Assembly (NCBI RefSeq): GCF_026712205.1 | Contig: NZ_JAPPUW010000027.1 | Coordinates: 1-59,695 of the forward strand | Length of the DNA: 59,695 nucleotides | Reading direction: 5' to 3' | From: Pelomonas aquatica | GTDB lineage: Bacteria; Pseudomonadota; Gammaproteobacteria; Burkholderiales; Burkholderiaceae_C | Shown here: one piece after another, positions 19,090-28,447 of the stretch | How positions within the stretch are numbered: the stretch's first letter is position 1 | Layout: every line of letters begins with the position of its first letter | Position numbers and translations under genes: made by a program | Notes under the pieces: model-generated | Seen by the model: only the letters and a program-made list of their open reading frames with translations | Told to the model about the DNA's origin: nothing | Database searches by the model: none

Positions 19090-19902
19090 ATGTCGGCGAT
19101 GATGCCGGCCGTGAGCCTCGCCCTCGATTACTCCGGTTTCAAGACCTTGCTGCTGGCGGCCGCGCTGCCGCCCGCACCGATGCTGCTGCTGGCGGCCTGG
19201 GGCGGCTGGCGCCTCAAGCGCGGCCGGCGTTGGGGCGGCTGGATGCTTGGGCTGGCCTTGGCGCTGGCCTGGCTGTCGGCCACCGAGGCGGCCGGCGAAC
19301 TGCTGAGCCGGGCGACCGGCGCGCCGGCGGCCCTGAGCCGCGCCCAGGTCGACGCGCTGCAGGGCCGCCGCGATGGTGCCGTGCTTGTGCTGGGCGGTGG
19401 CGCGCATCGCCATCTGCCGGAGTACGACGCGGGCGCGCCCAAGCGCCTGACTGCCGAACGCCTGGCCTATGGCGTCTGGCTGGCCCGGCATACGGGCTGG
19501 CCGCTGGCCTTCGCCGGCGGCATCGGCTGGACGGCGATGGAGCTGAGCCAGCCCGAGGCCGAGATCGTGGCCCGCGTCGCGGCCGAGGACTACGGCCTGC
19601 CGCTGCGCTGGGCCGAATCCCGCTCGCGCGACACGCGCGAGAACGCGGCCAACTCGCTGCCCATGCTGGCCGCCGCGGGCGTGAAGCAGGTGCTGCTGGT
19701 CACCGACGACGGCCATATGCGCCGCGCCGTGCGCGCCTTCGAACGCATGGCCGGGCCGCTGGGCATCGGCATCGTGCCGGCGCCCGTCGGGCTGCGGGAC
19801 GACGCGCTGACCCGCTTCGACGACTGGTGCCCGTCGGCCGAGGGTTTTGCGCGGGTGCGCAACATCGTCTACGAAACGCTGGCCTGGTGGGCCGGCCGCT
19901 GA
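19090..19902 (+). CDS. YdcF-like (DUF218/ElyC-type) membrane protein
   Basis: 270 residues from ATG at 19090. Two N-terminal membrane segments (about residues 17-34 and 45-62) precede a DUF218 domain: AVLVLGGGAHRHLPEYD, RLAYGVWLARHTGWPLAFAG, SRDTRENAANSLPML and VLLVTDDGHMRRAVRAFE. ElyC/YdcF proteins act in envelope carbon-lipid or peptidoglycan precursor homeostasis; the exact reaction is unknown. It is divergent from the DUF748 operon, the starts being 15 bp apart, and may share a promoter region with it. Confidence 0.88.
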   Translation: MSAMMPAVSLALDYSGFKTLLLAAALPPAPMLLLAAWGGWRLKRGRRWGGWMLGLALALAWLSATEAAGELLSRATGAPAALSRAQVDALQGRRDGAVLVLGGGAHRHLPEYDAGAPKRLTAERLAYGVWLARHTGWPLAFAGGIGWTAMELSQPEAEIVARVAAEDYGLPLRWAESRSRDTRENAANSLPMLAAAGVKQVLLVTDDGHMRRAVRAFERMAGPLGIGIVPAPVGLRDDALTRFDDWCPSAEGFARVRNIVYETLAWWAGR

Positions 19903-19922
19903 ACGAGCCGCACAAATAGAAA

Positions 19923-19951
19923 CCCCGCCGGGCTTGAAAGGCCGGGCGGGG
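19923..19951 (-). terminator. Rho-independent terminator of ubiD (possibly bidirectional)
   Basis: A GC-rich hairpin with outer stem CCCCGCC/GGCGGGG and an inner GGC/GCC. On the minus strand it is followed by TTTCTATTTG, a usable T-tract, so it best serves ubiD. The ydcF-like gene ends 20 bp before it on the other strand. Confidence 0.6.
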
Positions 19952-20065
19952 TGGGTGGCGAGGCCACCTTGGGGCTCAGAGGCAATCTGCCACTGGGCTC
20001 CTGGCGCGCAAAGATTGCGCCAGAGGTTGTGCCTGAATAGGCACTCCAACAGTAGGCGAGCGGCT

Positions 20066-21601
20066 TCAGGGCTTCAAGAAGAGTTGCCCGAATAGCGCCT
20101 CGGCCCGCTTCGTGACCTCGGCCGGCAGGCTGATGCCGCGGCCCCACTCGCGGTCGGTCTCGCCCGGCCATTTGTTGGTCGCGTCCAGTCCCATCTTGCC
20201 GCCCAGGCCGCTGACCGGCGATGCGAAGTCGAGGTAGTCGATGGGCGTGTTGTCGACCAGGGTCGTGTCGCGCACCGGATCCATGCGGGTCGTGATGGCC
20301 CAGATGACTTCCTGCCAGTTGCGCGTGTCGATGTCGTCGTCCACGACGACGATGAACTTGGTGTACATGAACTGGCGCAAAAAACTCCAGATGCCGAACA
20401 TCAGGCGCTTGGCGTGGCCCGGGTAGGCCTTCTTGATCGACACGACCGCCATCCGGTAGCTGCAGCCCTCGGGCGGCAGGTAGAAGTCGGCGATCTCGGG
20501 AAACTGCTTCTGCAGGATGGGCACGAAGACCTCGTTGAGCGCGACGCCCAGGATCGCGGGCTCGTCCGGCGGCTTGCCGGTGTAGGTGGAGTGGTAGATC
20601 GGGCTGCGGCGCTGCGTCTGGCGCGTGATCTCGAAAACGGGGAACCAGTCCTGCTCGTTGTAATAGCCGGTGTGGTCACCGAAGGGGCCTTCCAGTGCGT
20701 GCAGATAGCCGCCCTTCTCCTTCAGCGGCACGCCGCGCTCGCTGACGCCGGTGTAGCCGGGCTCGGCCGGCGGAATGTGCCCTTCCAGCACGATCTCGGC
20801 CGAGGCCGGCGCTTGTAGCGGCAGGCGGCCAACGCCGGTATTGACGAGCTCGGTGCGCGAGCCGCGCAGCAGGCCGGCGAACTGGTATTCGGACAGGCTG
20901 TCCGGCACCGGCGTGACGGCGCCGAGGATGGTGGCCGGGTCGGCACCCAGCGCCACCGCGATGGGGAAAGGCTCGCCAGGATGGGCCAGCGCATGGTCGC
21001 GGAAGTCCAGCGCGCCGCCGCGGTGGGCCAGCCAGCGCATGATGACCTGGCGCGCGCCGATGAGTTGCTGGCGGTAGATGCCGAGGTTCTGGCGCGTGCG
21101 CGTGGGGCCTCGCGTGATGACCAGACCCCACGTGATCAGGGGGGCGGCGTCGTCCGGCCAGCAGGTCTGGATGGGCAGGCGGCCGAGATCGATTTCAGCG
21201 CCTTCCAGCACTTCTTCCTGGCAGGCGGCGCGGCGCTGCACGGCGGGCTTCATGTCCCACAGCGCCTTGGCCATCTGCAGCAGCTTGGCCGTGTCCTTCA
21301 GGCCCTTGGGCGGCTCGGGCTCCTTCAGGCTGGCCAGCACGCGGCCGACGTCCCTCAGATCGGCCAGCGACTCGGCGCCCATGCCGAGCGCGACGCGCCG
21401 GGTCGTCCCGAAAAGATTGGTCAAGGCGGGCGTGGAAAAGCCGGTCGGCGACTCGAACAGCAGGGCCGGTCCGCCGGCCCGCAGCACGCGGTCGCTGAGG
21501 GCCGTCATCTCCAGTACGGGCGAGACTTTTTCACCCACGCGCTTGAGCTCTCCCAGCCCCTCCAGGCCGCTGATGAAGTCCCGCAGGTCGCTGTATTTCA
21601 T
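20066..21601 (-). CDS. ubiD: UbiD decarboxylase (4-hydroxy-3-polyprenylbenzoate carboxy-lyase)
   Basis: Prenylated-FMN-dependent decarboxylase of ubiquinone biosynthesis. 511 residues, normal length. Seen: [21 protein letters not shown] at the start, [30 protein letters not shown] and ARNP-like C-terminal conservation ([15 protein letters not shown]). The invariant E-x-D/R-x-x-E region falls within the [10 protein letters not shown] neighbourhood. It stands alone, with its own terminator. The flavin prenyltransferase partner (ubiX) is not in the window. Confidence 0.96.
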   Translation of the reverse strand: MKYSDLRDFISGLEGLGELKRVGEKVSPVLEMTALSDRVLRAGGPALLFESPTGFSTPALTNLFGTTRRVALGMGAESLADLRDVGRVLASLKEPEPPKGLKDTAKLLQMAKALWDMKPAVQRRAACQEEVLEGAEIDLGRLPIQTCWPDDAAPLITWGLVITRGPTRTRQNLGIYRQQLIGARQVIMRWLAHRGGALDFRDHALAHPGEPFPIAVALGADPATILGAVTPVPDSLSEYQFAGLLRGSRTELVNTGVGRLPLQAPASAEIVLEGHIPPAEPGYTGVSERGVPLKEKGGYLHALEGPFGDHTGYYNEQDWFPVFEITRQTQRRSPIYHSTYTGKPPDEPAILGVALNEVFVPILQKQFPEIADFYLPPEGCSYRMAVVSIKKAYPGHAKRLMFGIWSFLRQFMYTKFIVVVDDDIDTRNWQEVIWAITTRMDPVRDTTLVDNTPIDYLDFASPVSGLGGKMGLDATNKWPGETDREWGRGISLPAEVTKRAEALFGQLFLKP

Positions 21602-21827
21602 AACTTAAAGTAGTTTCGATCGGCCAAAACAGCCTTGACGGGTTATCTTTGACCCGTGGAGAATTCGTCGCCTCGGGTTTGTACTGAAGCCCAACCGGCC
21701 GGGTCCACCGGGCACTGAGGTGCCACAGACCCAGAGCAATGGCCGGGAAATTATCACCGTCGCCCCGTCCGGACCGCCCGCTTCGACACGCAGGCAGCCT
21801 GTGGCGGGCCGCGACACAAGGAGTCGC

Positions 21828-22673
21828 ATGACGACACGTCAAGACCTGATCAGCCTGGCTCGCCACACGCGGGATGCAGCGTCGCTGTTCGTGAAGGACA
21901 TCGGCAACGGTCTGCTCGTGGTCAGCCACAACACGCTGGCCCTCGTCGGCCTGGCCGTGGTGACGGTGCTGCTGGTGTTCACAAGCCAGGCCGGCCTGCG
22001 CGAGAGCCTGGAATCGGCCGCCCTCGGCTGGCTGAGCGCCCGCCAGGAGGCCCGCGCCGAGGCCGAAGGCAACACGCTGCTGGCCGCGGCCGAGCCGGAC
22101 GCCATCGCCCGCGCCACCGCCACCGACCCGCGCGAGCTCAGCCGCCAGCAGGCCGCCGTGGCCCACTGGCTGGCACGCCGCTACCACGTCGCCCCCGAGC
22201 CCATCAGCCGCCTCGTGCAGGAAGCCTGGGCCGTCGGCAACCGCGCCAAGGTCGAGCCGATGCTGATCCTGTCCATCATGGCCATCGAGTCGGGCTTCAA
22301 CCCGTTCGCGCAGAGCGCCGTCGGCGCCCAGGGCCTGATGCAGGTCATGACCCGCGTGCACGACGACAAATACGAGGCCTTCGGCGGCACGCTGGCCGCC
22401 TTCGACCCGGTGACCAATCTGCGCGTCGGCGTGCAGGTGCTGAAGGAATGCATCCAGCGCGGCGGCAGCCTGGAGGAAGGCCTGCGCTACTACGTCGGCG
22501 CGGCCAACCTGCCCGAGGACACCGGCTACGCCTCGCGCGTGCTGGCCGAGCACGACCTGCTCAAGGCGGTGGCCGCGGGCCGCGCCGTGCCGCCCAGTGC
22601 CAGCGCGCGCCCGCTGCGCGAGGCCGCATCCGCGCCGGCGGGCGAGTCGGCGCAGGTCGCGCTGCTGCGCTGA
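21828..22673 (+). CDS. Membrane-anchored lytic transglycosylase (SLT domain)
   Basis: 281 residues from ATG at 21828 with a strong AAGGAG ribosome site at 21818-21823; an upstream in-frame start at 21720 lacks one. One membrane segment at about residues 38-62 is followed by a linker and an SLT domain: MLILSIMAIESGFNPFAQS with the catalytic Glu, VGAQGLMQVM, FDPVTNLRVGVQVLKE. It cleaves glycan strands in the periplasm. Divergent from ubiD. The C-terminal 30 residues are Ala-rich and probably disordered. Confidence 0.92.
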   Translation: MTTRQDLISLARHTRDAASLFVKDIGNGLLVVSHNTLALVGLAVVTVLLVFTSQAGLRESLESAALGWLSARQEARAEAEGNTLLAAAEPDAIARATATDPRELSRQQAAVAHWLARRYHVAPEPISRLVQEAWAVGNRAKVEPMLILSIMAIESGFNPFAQSAVGAQGLMQVMTRVHDDKYEAFGGTLAAFDPVTNLRVGVQVLKECIQRGGSLEEGLRYYVGAANLPEDTGYASRVLAEHDLLKAVAAGRAVPPSASARPLREAASAPAGESAQVALLR

Positions 22674-22682
22674 ACTACACTG

Positions 22683-22790
22683 GGCGCTCACGCGACTGGC
22701 GATCAGGGTCACGAGCTGACCCGAGGTGGGCCACCACCGGGGAGCGTGAGGCGGATCAACCCGCCATCAGCCGTTCGCCTGGGCAGCCCC
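22683..22790 (+). ncRNA. ZTP (pfl) riboswitch upstream of glyA
   Basis: The leader carries the pfl consensus elements: CGACTGGCG at 22692-22700, the GGTGGG...CCACCACCGGGGAGCG core at about 22735-22745, and CGCCTGGGCAG at 22777-22786. The first stem is formed by CTCACGC (22687-22693) and GCGTGAG (22744-22750). The ZTP class senses ZMP/ZTP, which builds up when 10-formyl-THF is short, and commonly controls glyA and purine genes. Position directly before glyA supports this. A GC-rich hairpin at about 22787-22822 could be the expression platform. Confidence 0.88.
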
Positions 22791-22848
22791 GCGCACGCAC
22801 GCGCCGCGAGCGCCGGGGACGCATCGCCTGACCTTCGGAACACCAGCC

Positions 22849-24102
22849 ATGTTTGACCGCAACACCTCCACCCTCGCCCTGGTCGACCCCGAAATCTGGA
22901 CCGCGGTCCAGAACGAGAACCGCCGCCAGGAAGACCACATCGAGCTGATCGCCAGCGAGAACTACACCTCGCCGGCCGTCATGCAGGCCCAGGGCAGCCA
23001 GCTGACCAACAAGTACGCCGAGGGCTATCCCGGCAAGCGCTACTACGGCGGCTGCGAATATGTCGACGTCGTCGAACAGCTCGCCATCGACCGCCTGAAG
23101 CAGCTCTACGGCGCCGAGTTCGCCAATGTGCAGCCCAACAGCGGCTCCCAGGCCAACCAGGGCGTGTTCTTCGCGCTGCTGCAGCCCGGCGACACCATCA
23201 TGGGCATGAGCCTGGCCGAAGGCGGCCACCTGACCCACGGCATGGCGCTGAACATGAGCGGCAAGTGGTTCAACGTCATCTCCTACGGCCTCAACGCCAA
23301 GGAAGAGATCGATTACGACGCGATGGAAGCCCTGGCCCGCGAGAAGAAGCCCAAGCTCATCATCGCCGGCGCGTCCGCCTACTCGCTGCGCATCGACTTC
23401 GAGCGCTTCGGCAAGATCGCCAAGGAGATCGGCGCCTACTTCATGGTCGACATGGCCCACTACGCCGGCCTGATCGCCGCGGGCGTCTACCCCAACCCGC
23501 TGCCCCACGCCGACGTCGTCACGTCCACCACGCACAAGAGCCTGCGCGGCCCGCGCGGCGGCATCATCCTGACGAACAAGGAAGACATCGCCAAGAAGAT
23601 CAACTCGGCGATCTTCCCGGGCATCCAGGGCGGCCCGCTGATGCACGTCATCGCCGGCAAGGCCGTGGCCTTCAAGGAAGCGCTGTCGCCCGAGTTCAAG
23701 GCCTACCAGGCCCAGGTCGTCAAGAACGCCAAGGTGCTGGCCGACACGCTGATCGAGCGCGGCCTGCGCATCGTCTCCGGCGGCACGGAGAGCCACGTCA
23801 TGCTGGTGGACCTGCGCCCCAAGAACCTGACCGGCAAGGAAGCCGAGGCCATCCTCGGCGCCGCCCACATGACCTGCAACAAGAACGGCATCCCCAACGA
23901 CCCGCAGAAGCCCATGGTCACCAGCGGCATCCGCCTGGGCACGCCGGCCATGACGACGCGCGGCTTCAAGGAAGAGCAGGTCCGCCAGACCGCCCACCTG
24001 ATCGCCGATGTGCTGGACAAGCCGCACGACGAGGCCAACCTGGCCGCCGTGCGCGCGAAGGTCGCCGCGCTGACGGCCGCCTTCCCGGTCTACCGCGGTT
24101 AA
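22849..24102 (+). CDS. glyA: Serine hydroxymethyltransferase
   Basis: PLP enzyme converting serine and THF to glycine and 5,10-methylene-THF. 417 residues, normal length. Seen: [22 protein letters not shown] trimmed family opening, [20 protein letters not shown], and [12 protein letters not shown] with the PLP-binding Lys at about residue 230. The 5' leader holds a ZTP riboswitch, which makes one-carbon demand the likely control signal. nrdR follows after 9 bp, probably in the same transcript. Confidence 0.98.
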   Translation: MFDRNTSTLALVDPEIWTAVQNENRRQEDHIELIASENYTSPAVMQAQGSQLTNKYAEGYPGKRYYGGCEYVDVVEQLAIDRLKQLYGAEFANVQPNSGSQANQGVFFALLQPGDTIMGMSLAEGGHLTHGMALNMSGKWFNVISYGLNAKEEIDYDAMEALAREKKPKLIIAGASAYSLRIDFERFGKIAKEIGAYFMVDMAHYAGLIAAGVYPNPLPHADVVTSTTHKSLRGPRGGIILTNKEDIAKKINSAIFPGIQGGPLMHVIAGKAVAFKEALSPEFKAYQAQVVKNAKVLADTLIERGLRIVSGGTESHVMLVDLRPKNLTGKEAEAILGAAHMTCNKNGIPNDPQKPMVTSGIRLGTPAMTTRGFKEEQVRQTAHLIADVLDKPHDEANLAAVRAKVAALTAAFPVYRG

Positions 24103-24111
24103 ACCGACCCG

Positions 24112-24555
24112 ATGCGCTGCCCGTTCTGCTCTCACACCGAGACCCAGGTCGCCGAGACCCGGGAATCGGACGAGGGCGACGTCGTCCGGCGCCGGCGCCG
24201 CTGCCTGTCCTGCGACAAGCGCTTCACGACCTATGAGCGGGCCGACATCGCCCTGCCCTCGGTCGTCAAGAAGGACGGGCGGCGCGCCGATTTCGATGCC
24301 ACCAAGCTGCGCGCCTCCATGCAGCTGGCGCTGCGCAAGCGGCCGGTCAGCGTCGAGCAGATCGACGCGGCCATCAACCGCATCGAGGAAAAGCTGCTGG
24401 CCAGCGGCGCCCGCGAGATCGCGTCCACGCGTCTTGGCGAACTGGTCATGCGCGAGCTGAAGCGCATCGACAAGGTCGCCTATGTGCGCTTCGCGTCGGT
24501 CTACCGCAGCTTCGAGGACGTCGACGAGTTCCGTCAGCTGATCCGCGAGATCTGA
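24112..24555 (+). CDS. nrdR: Transcriptional repressor NrdR
   Basis: ATP-cone repressor of ribonucleotide reductase genes. 147 residues, standard length. The zinc ribbon uses C3, C6, C31 and C34 (MRCPFC and CLSCDKRF). The ATP-cone region has [32 protein letters not shown] and [19 protein letters not shown]. The glyA-nrdR order is common in proteobacteria. A tight hairpin follows the stop. Confidence 0.97.
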   Translation: MRCPFCSHTETQVAETRESDEGDVVRRRRRCLSCDKRFTTYERADIALPSVVKKDGRRADFDATKLRASMQLALRKRPVSVEQIDAAINRIEEKLLASGAREIASTRLGELVMRELKRIDKVAYVRFASVYRSFEDVDEFRQLIREI

Positions 24556-24565
24556 CCCCGGGTTT

Positions 24566-24617
24566 CCCCCTCCCTCTTCGGAGGGAGGCAAGGGGGATGC
24601 GCCCCACCCCATCCCCC
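24566..24617 (+). repeat. Two tandem perfect hairpins after nrdR (repeat element, possible terminator)
   Basis: Hairpin A is an 8-bp perfect stem (24569-24576 with 24581-24588) closed by a TTCG tetraloop. Hairpin B is an 8-bp perfect stem (24592-24599 with 24610-24617). They overlap alternative CCCCC/GGGGG pairing. There is no T-tract, but the position right after the glyA-nrdR operon suggests a terminator or RNA-stabilising repeat. The CCCTCCCTC..GAGGGAGG pattern resembles dispersed GC-rich repeats of Burkholderiales. Confidence 0.55.
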
Positions 24618-24665
24618 GCCGATCCGCCCTCGGAGGGAAAGACGCGGCGATGCCTGCTTCCTAGA

Positions 24666-24686
24666 GTTCGTTCCACAGCAACGAAC
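24666..24686 (+). promoter_or_regulatory. Hairpin directly upstream of the fimT ribosome site
   Basis: GTTCGTT and AACGAAC form a perfect 7-bp stem with a 7-base loop, ending two bases before the gaggga Shine-Dalgarno of the first pilin gene (start 24700). It could act as a leader element or be part of an operator; function not known. Confidence 0.35.
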
Positions 24687-24699
24687 CGAGGGAAGCGCG

Positions 24700-25248
24700 A
24701 TGACCCGCAACACCAGCACCCGCCACGGCAACCGCGGCTTCACCGTCGTCGAGGTCTGCGTGGCCCTCGGCATCGGTGCCGTGCTGCTCGGCCAGGCCCT
24801 GCCGGCCATGCAGCAGATGCGCCAGGAACAGGCCTTGCGCGCCCATGCCGAAGCACTGGCCAGCGACCTGCGCTTCGCCCGCAGCGAGGCCGCACGGCTG
24901 AGCGACTCGGTCTACTTCCGCGTCAGCGGCAAGGGGGCCAACGCCTGCTATGTGCTGCACACCGGCACCCGCAATGGCTGCGATTGCGCCGGCGGCCAGG
25001 CGATCTGCAGGACGCCAGGCGGCGAAATCATCAAGGCCGAATGGCTGCCTTCCAGCCGACCGCTCACGCTGCAGAGCAATGCCGAGACGCTGGAGTTCCA
25101 GCATCGCCAGGGCCTCGTGACGCAGACCGGCAGCGTCGAACTGAAGCTGGCCGGCGGCAGCGGCGTGCGCCAGGTCATCGCCATCACGGGCCGTGTGCGC
25201 AGCTGCTACACCGGCCCGAAGATGTCTGGCATGACGAAATGTGCCTGA
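24700..25248 (+). CDS. fimT: GspH/FimT-family minor pilin
   Basis: 182 residues. Prepilin peptide with cleavage after Gly13 (G-FTVVE, Glu at +5), followed by a hydrophobic helix to about residue 35. Then the FimT-like sequence SDLRFARSEAARLSDSVYFRV. The C-terminal part has several cysteines (NGCDCAGGQAIC, RSCYTG), which could form disulfides. Minor pilins of this type prime type IV pilus assembly or bind DNA. First gene of a six-gene rightward pilin operon. Confidence 0.85.
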   Translation: MTRNTSTRHGNRGFTVVEVCVALGIGAVLLGQALPAMQQMRQEQALRAHAEALASDLRFARSEAARLSDSVYFRVSGKGANACYVLHTGTRNGCDCAGGQAICRTPGGEIIKAEWLPSSRPLTLQSNAETLEFQHRQGLVTQTGSVELKLAGGSGVRQVIAITGRVRSCYTGPKMSGMTKCA

Positions 25249-25347
25249 ACCCTTCATTCGCGGTGGATTCCGACCAGCGGCAGGATTGACAGGACAAGCG
25301 GCAATTCACCCCAAAGAGGGCCGGGCCGTGCTGCTGAGAATCGGTCC

Positions 25348-25806
25348 ATGCGCCAGTCTCTTCGCCAGGCCCATTGCGGCTTTTCGCTGATCGAGCTGAT
25401 GGTGGTGGTCGTCATCGCCGGCATCCTGGCGGCCGTGGCCTATCCGATGTACACGTCCTTCCTGCAGCGCAGCCGGCGCGCCGATGCGATGGCCGTGCTG
25501 ACGGCCGTAGTGCAGGCGCAGGAGCGTTACCGCACGAACCTCAGCAGCTATGCGTCGGACCTTGTCGCTCTGAACGTGAATACCAGCGCCATCACGAATT
25601 CCTATGCCGTCAGCATCGCGGGCATTGGCAACCCGCCCTCGCTGACGTCCGGCTATGTCGTCTCCGCCGCCGTGAATTCCTCAGGCCCCCAGAAGAACGA
25701 CACGACCTGCGCCACGATGGGCGTCCAGCTGGACGGCGCCGTCCTGACCTACCTGGCCACCGATGCGAACAATGTCGACACCCGTTCGACTTGCTGGGCG
25801 CGCTGA
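25348..25806 (+). CDS. pilE: PilE-family type IV pilin
   Basis: 152 residues. Short leader cleaved after Gly11 (G-FSLIE), then a hydrophobic helix VVVVIAGILAAVAYPMYTSF, and the conserved QRSRRADAMAVL segment of PilE minor pilins. Two C-terminal cysteines (TTCATMG and STCWAR) form the probable D-loop disulfide. It is preceded by a 99-bp gap after fimT and followed after 2 bp by a second fimT-like gene. Confidence 0.88.
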   Translation: MRQSLRQAHCGFSLIELMVVVVIAGILAAVAYPMYTSFLQRSRRADAMAVLTAVVQAQERYRTNLSSYASDLVALNVNTSAITNSYAVSIAGIGNPPSLTSGYVVSAAVNSSGPQKNDTTCATMGVQLDGAVLTYLATDANNVDTRSTCWAR

Positions 25807-25808
25807 TC

Positions 25809-26399
25809 ATGCAACAGCTCCGCACGCCCCTGCATCCGACAACCTCGTGCCGCGGGCTTACGCTGGTGGAGGTTCTGGTGGCCTTGGTCGTGCTCGGCGT
25901 GATCGTCGCCTTGGCCAGCCCCTCTCTGGCCGACATGATGGAGCGCCGCCGCGTCGTGGCCGCCATGGGGGAACTCACGAGCATGATCAACTTCGCGAAG
26001 TCGGAGACGAATGCGGTCGGCGATGTGCTGGACCTGCACCTGGAGCCGTCGGTCGACAGCCAGATCAGCTGCGCCCGTCTGGTGACGCAGAGCGTCTTCG
26101 ATACCTGCGGCTGCGATGTCGCCAGCGCCAAGGTCTGCAGGAACGGCAGCAGCGCCATGGTGCGTGAGTTTCTGCTGCCCAAGAGTACGGGCGTGTCTTT
26201 CCTGGCCACGGCCGATTCCTGGCCGGCGGGCAATGCACTGAGCTTCACGCGCAACCTGCATTACGCGACCCCGCAGAACTTCCGGCTCACGGTGACGGGC
26301 CAGCGCACCGGCGCCCAGTTGCGCATCCAACTTAACGACATGGGGCGGGTGCACGTCTGCTCGCCCAGTGCCAGCATCGGCGGGTACCCAGCATGCTAA
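25809..26399 (+). CDS. fimT: Second GspH/FimT-family minor pilin
   Basis: 196 residues from ATG at 25809, 2 bp after the pilE stop. Cleavage after Gly16 (G-LTLVE), helix VALVVLGVIVALASPSLADM, then ELTSMINFAKSETNAVGD, the FimT/FimU pattern. Shares the CGCDVASAKVC-type cysteine cluster with the first FimT of the operon. The stop overlaps the pilW start. Two FimT paralogs in one operon suggest tip subunits with separate roles. Confidence 0.85.
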   Translation: MQQLRTPLHPTTSCRGLTLVEVLVALVVLGVIVALASPSLADMMERRRVVAAMGELTSMINFAKSETNAVGDVLDLHLEPSVDSQISCARLVTQSVFDTCGCDVASAKVCRNGSSAMVREFLLPKSTGVSFLATADSWPAGNALSFTRNLHYATPQNFRLTVTGQRTGAQLRIQLNDMGRVHVCSPSASIGGYPAC

Positions 26400-27154
26400 T
26401 GAAACAAGCCGGCCGGCATCAGCACGGCCTGGGTCTGGTCGAGCTGATGGTGGGCATCACCGTCGGCCTGATCGTGGCGGCAGGCGCCTCTCTGGTCGCG
26501 GTCAACCAGATCAGCGAACACCGCCGGCTGATGCTCGAAACCCAGGTCCAGCAGGATCTGCGCACCGCAGCCGACCTGCTGCAGCAGGAGATGCGGCGTG
26601 CCGGCTTTCGAGGCCAGGCCGACCTCGGGGTCTGGGCGCCGGCCAAGGCGGTCGGCAGCGGCCCCAGCACCGCCATCGCCAATCTTTATGCGCCGCTGAC
26701 CGTGACCACCGACAAAGATACCGGCAACGTGGTCGTGAGCTATCTCTACGCCCGCCAGGATCCCGTCACCTTCATCTACTCCCCCACCGGCACGCCCTCG
26801 GGCAACGAGCAGTTCGGATTCATGTGGGACAAGCAGACCGAGGTGCTCTATTTGAAACTGGGCCTGGGTGCCAATGGCCAGCCGAACTGGCAACCCATCA
26901 CCGACCCGGACAATCTGCGGATCAAGAACTTCAGCGTCAATCTGAGCGACCAGTTCGTCAATCTCGGCGAATTCTGCGACCAACCCTGCGACCCGACGAC
27001 GACCACTGCATCCGACTCCTGCCCCCGCCAGAACGTGCGCGAGGTCAGCTTCCAGATCGTCGGCCAAGCCAAGCACGACGCCAACGTCGTCAGGACGCTG
27101 ACCGGCACCGAGCGCATTCGCACGGAAGCAATCATCGGAGCATGCCCACCATGA
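26393..27154 (+). CDS. pilW: PilW-family minor pilin
   Basis: 253 residues from ATG at 26393 (another ATG two codons later). It starts inside the previous gene. Leader cleaved after Gly12 (G-LGLVE), helix LMVGITVGLIVAAGASLVAV, then QVQQDLRTAADLLQQEMRRAGF, the PilW signature. PilW acts with PilV and PilX in the initiating tip complex of type IV pili. The C-terminus carries VREVSFQIVGQAKHD and a final Cys. Confidence 0.9.
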   Translation: MLMKQAGRHQHGLGLVELMVGITVGLIVAAGASLVAVNQISEHRRLMLETQVQQDLRTAADLLQQEMRRAGFRGQADLGVWAPAKAVGSGPSTAIANLYAPLTVTTDKDTGNVVVSYLYARQDPVTFIYSPTGTPSGNEQFGFMWDKQTEVLYLKLGLGANGQPNWQPITDPDNLRIKNFSVNLSDQFVNLGEFCDQPCDPTTTTASDSCPRQNVREVSFQIVGQAKHDANVVRTLTGTERIRTEAIIGACPP

Positions 27155-28440
27155 TGCGCAGCCCACTTCCGTCAAGACGGCGCGAACAGGGAGCCGCGAC
27201 GCTGGTCGTGGTCATGATGCTGTTCCTCGTGATGGCCCTGCTTGCGGCCTATGCCAACCGCGGGCTGATGTTCGAGCAACGCATCGCGGGCAGCTATGCA
27301 CGCGCCGCGCTGTCCCAGGAGGTCGCGGAAGGCGGCCTCGAGTGGGCACTGGCGCAACTGAACGGGCCCGCCATCGACGCCAACTGCAAGCCGCTGGCGG
27401 TCGGCGGCAAGCGCTTCGCCGACAAATACCTGCAGATCAACCCGGCGGATCGCAGCATCGCGCTGACGCTGTCCTCCTACAACGGCATCTTGGCGGACTG
27501 CACGCGCGACGCCGCCAACCTGGGGTGGGCCTGCCGCTGCCCCGACATCAACACGCGCGTGCCGCCGGCCGCGGCGGCCGGCACGGACCTGACGCCGAGC
27601 TTCGGCATCCTGGCGCAGGCGGGGTTCCGCGGCGGCACCATAGAACTGCGCTCGCTGGGGTGCACGGACAGCGTGGTCGACCATTGCAACAGTTCCGACA
27701 TCGGCGGCCGCAGCAAGCAGCAAATGGCCCTCGTCCGCTTCTATTCGAAGATCGCCCTGGTCAGCGCGGTCCGGACGCCTCCGGCGGCACCGCTGATCGT
27801 CAAGGGCGACCTCGGCATTAGCGGCACGGGTCTGGGCCTGCACAACACCGACCCGCGCTCGGCGGGCTCGCTGCTCGCCATCGGGGGCACCTGGTCGGGC
27901 ATGAACGACAGCCTGATGCAGAGCGTGCCCGGCACATCGCTCGATCAGGTGCGCGTCCAGAACGACCCGACGCTGAGCCTGCCGGGCACCGACGTCTTCA
28001 AGATGTACATGGGGGCCGCGTCCCCGCGCTACTTCCAGCATCCATCGCTGCGTACCGTGACCTGCAGCGGCGACTGTTCGGACGCGCTGCTGACGGCCTA
28101 CAACGCCGGCACGCGCATCCTCTGGGTCGCCGGTTCGATGAATTTCAGCAGCAACAAGACGATCGGCTCGCTCGCCGATCCGGTGCTGATCATCGCCGAC
28201 GGCGACATCAGCCTCAGCGGGCCTTTCGTCATCAACGGCATGGTGGTGGCAACCGGCAGCCTGGGCTGGAACAACACCACCGGCAATCCTTCGCTGATCA
28301 ACGGCATCGTGCTCGTCGGCAAGGGTATGCAGACCAGCGGCGCGATGGACATCGTCTACCAGCAGGCCATCGCCGACCAGCTGAGCAACCGCATGGGCAG
28401 CTTCGTGCGCGTGCCCGGCAGCTGGATCGACAACTATTGA
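27142..28440 (+). CDS. pilX: PilX-like minor pilin with a long C-terminal domain
   Basis: 432 residues from ATG at 27142, overlapping pilW by 13 bp. The PilX N-terminus is clear: G17-AATLVVVMMLFLVMALLAAYANRG in outline, with no Glu at +5, as usual for PilX. Classic PilX is about 170-200 residues. Here roughly 230 more follow, including LIVKGDLGISGTGLGLHN and a late stretch, VLIIADGDISLSGPFVING, that looks like a beta-solenoid or jelly-roll surface domain. It probably serves as an enlarged tip subunit. Ten or so cysteines lie in the middle. Confidence 0.82.
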   Translation: MPTMMRSPLPSRRREQGAATLVVVMMLFLVMALLAAYANRGLMFEQRIAGSYARAALSQEVAEGGLEWALAQLNGPAIDANCKPLAVGGKRFADKYLQINPADRSIALTLSSYNGILADCTRDAANLGWACRCPDINTRVPPAAAAGTDLTPSFGILAQAGFRGGTIELRSLGCTDSVVDHCNSSDIGGRSKQQMALVRFYSKIALVSAVRTPPAAPLIVKGDLGISGTGLGLHNTDPRSAGSLLAIGGTWSGMNDSLMQSVPGTSLDQVRVQNDPTLSLPGTDVFKMYMGAASPRYFQHPSLRTVTCSGDCSDALLTAYNAGTRILWVAGSMNFSSNKTIGSLADPVLIIADGDISLSGPFVINGMVVATGSLGWNNTTGNPSLINGIVLVGKGMQTSGAMDIVYQQAIADQLSNRMGSFVRVPGSWIDNY

Positions 28441-28447
28441 GCCGGCC

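Noticed and set aside
15163-19902. A 1579-residue rightward open frame
   Set aside because: All but its last 270 codons are antisense to the well-supported DUF748 gene, and its sequence is low-complexity Arg/Gly/Gln-rich, typical of GC-rich shadow frames.
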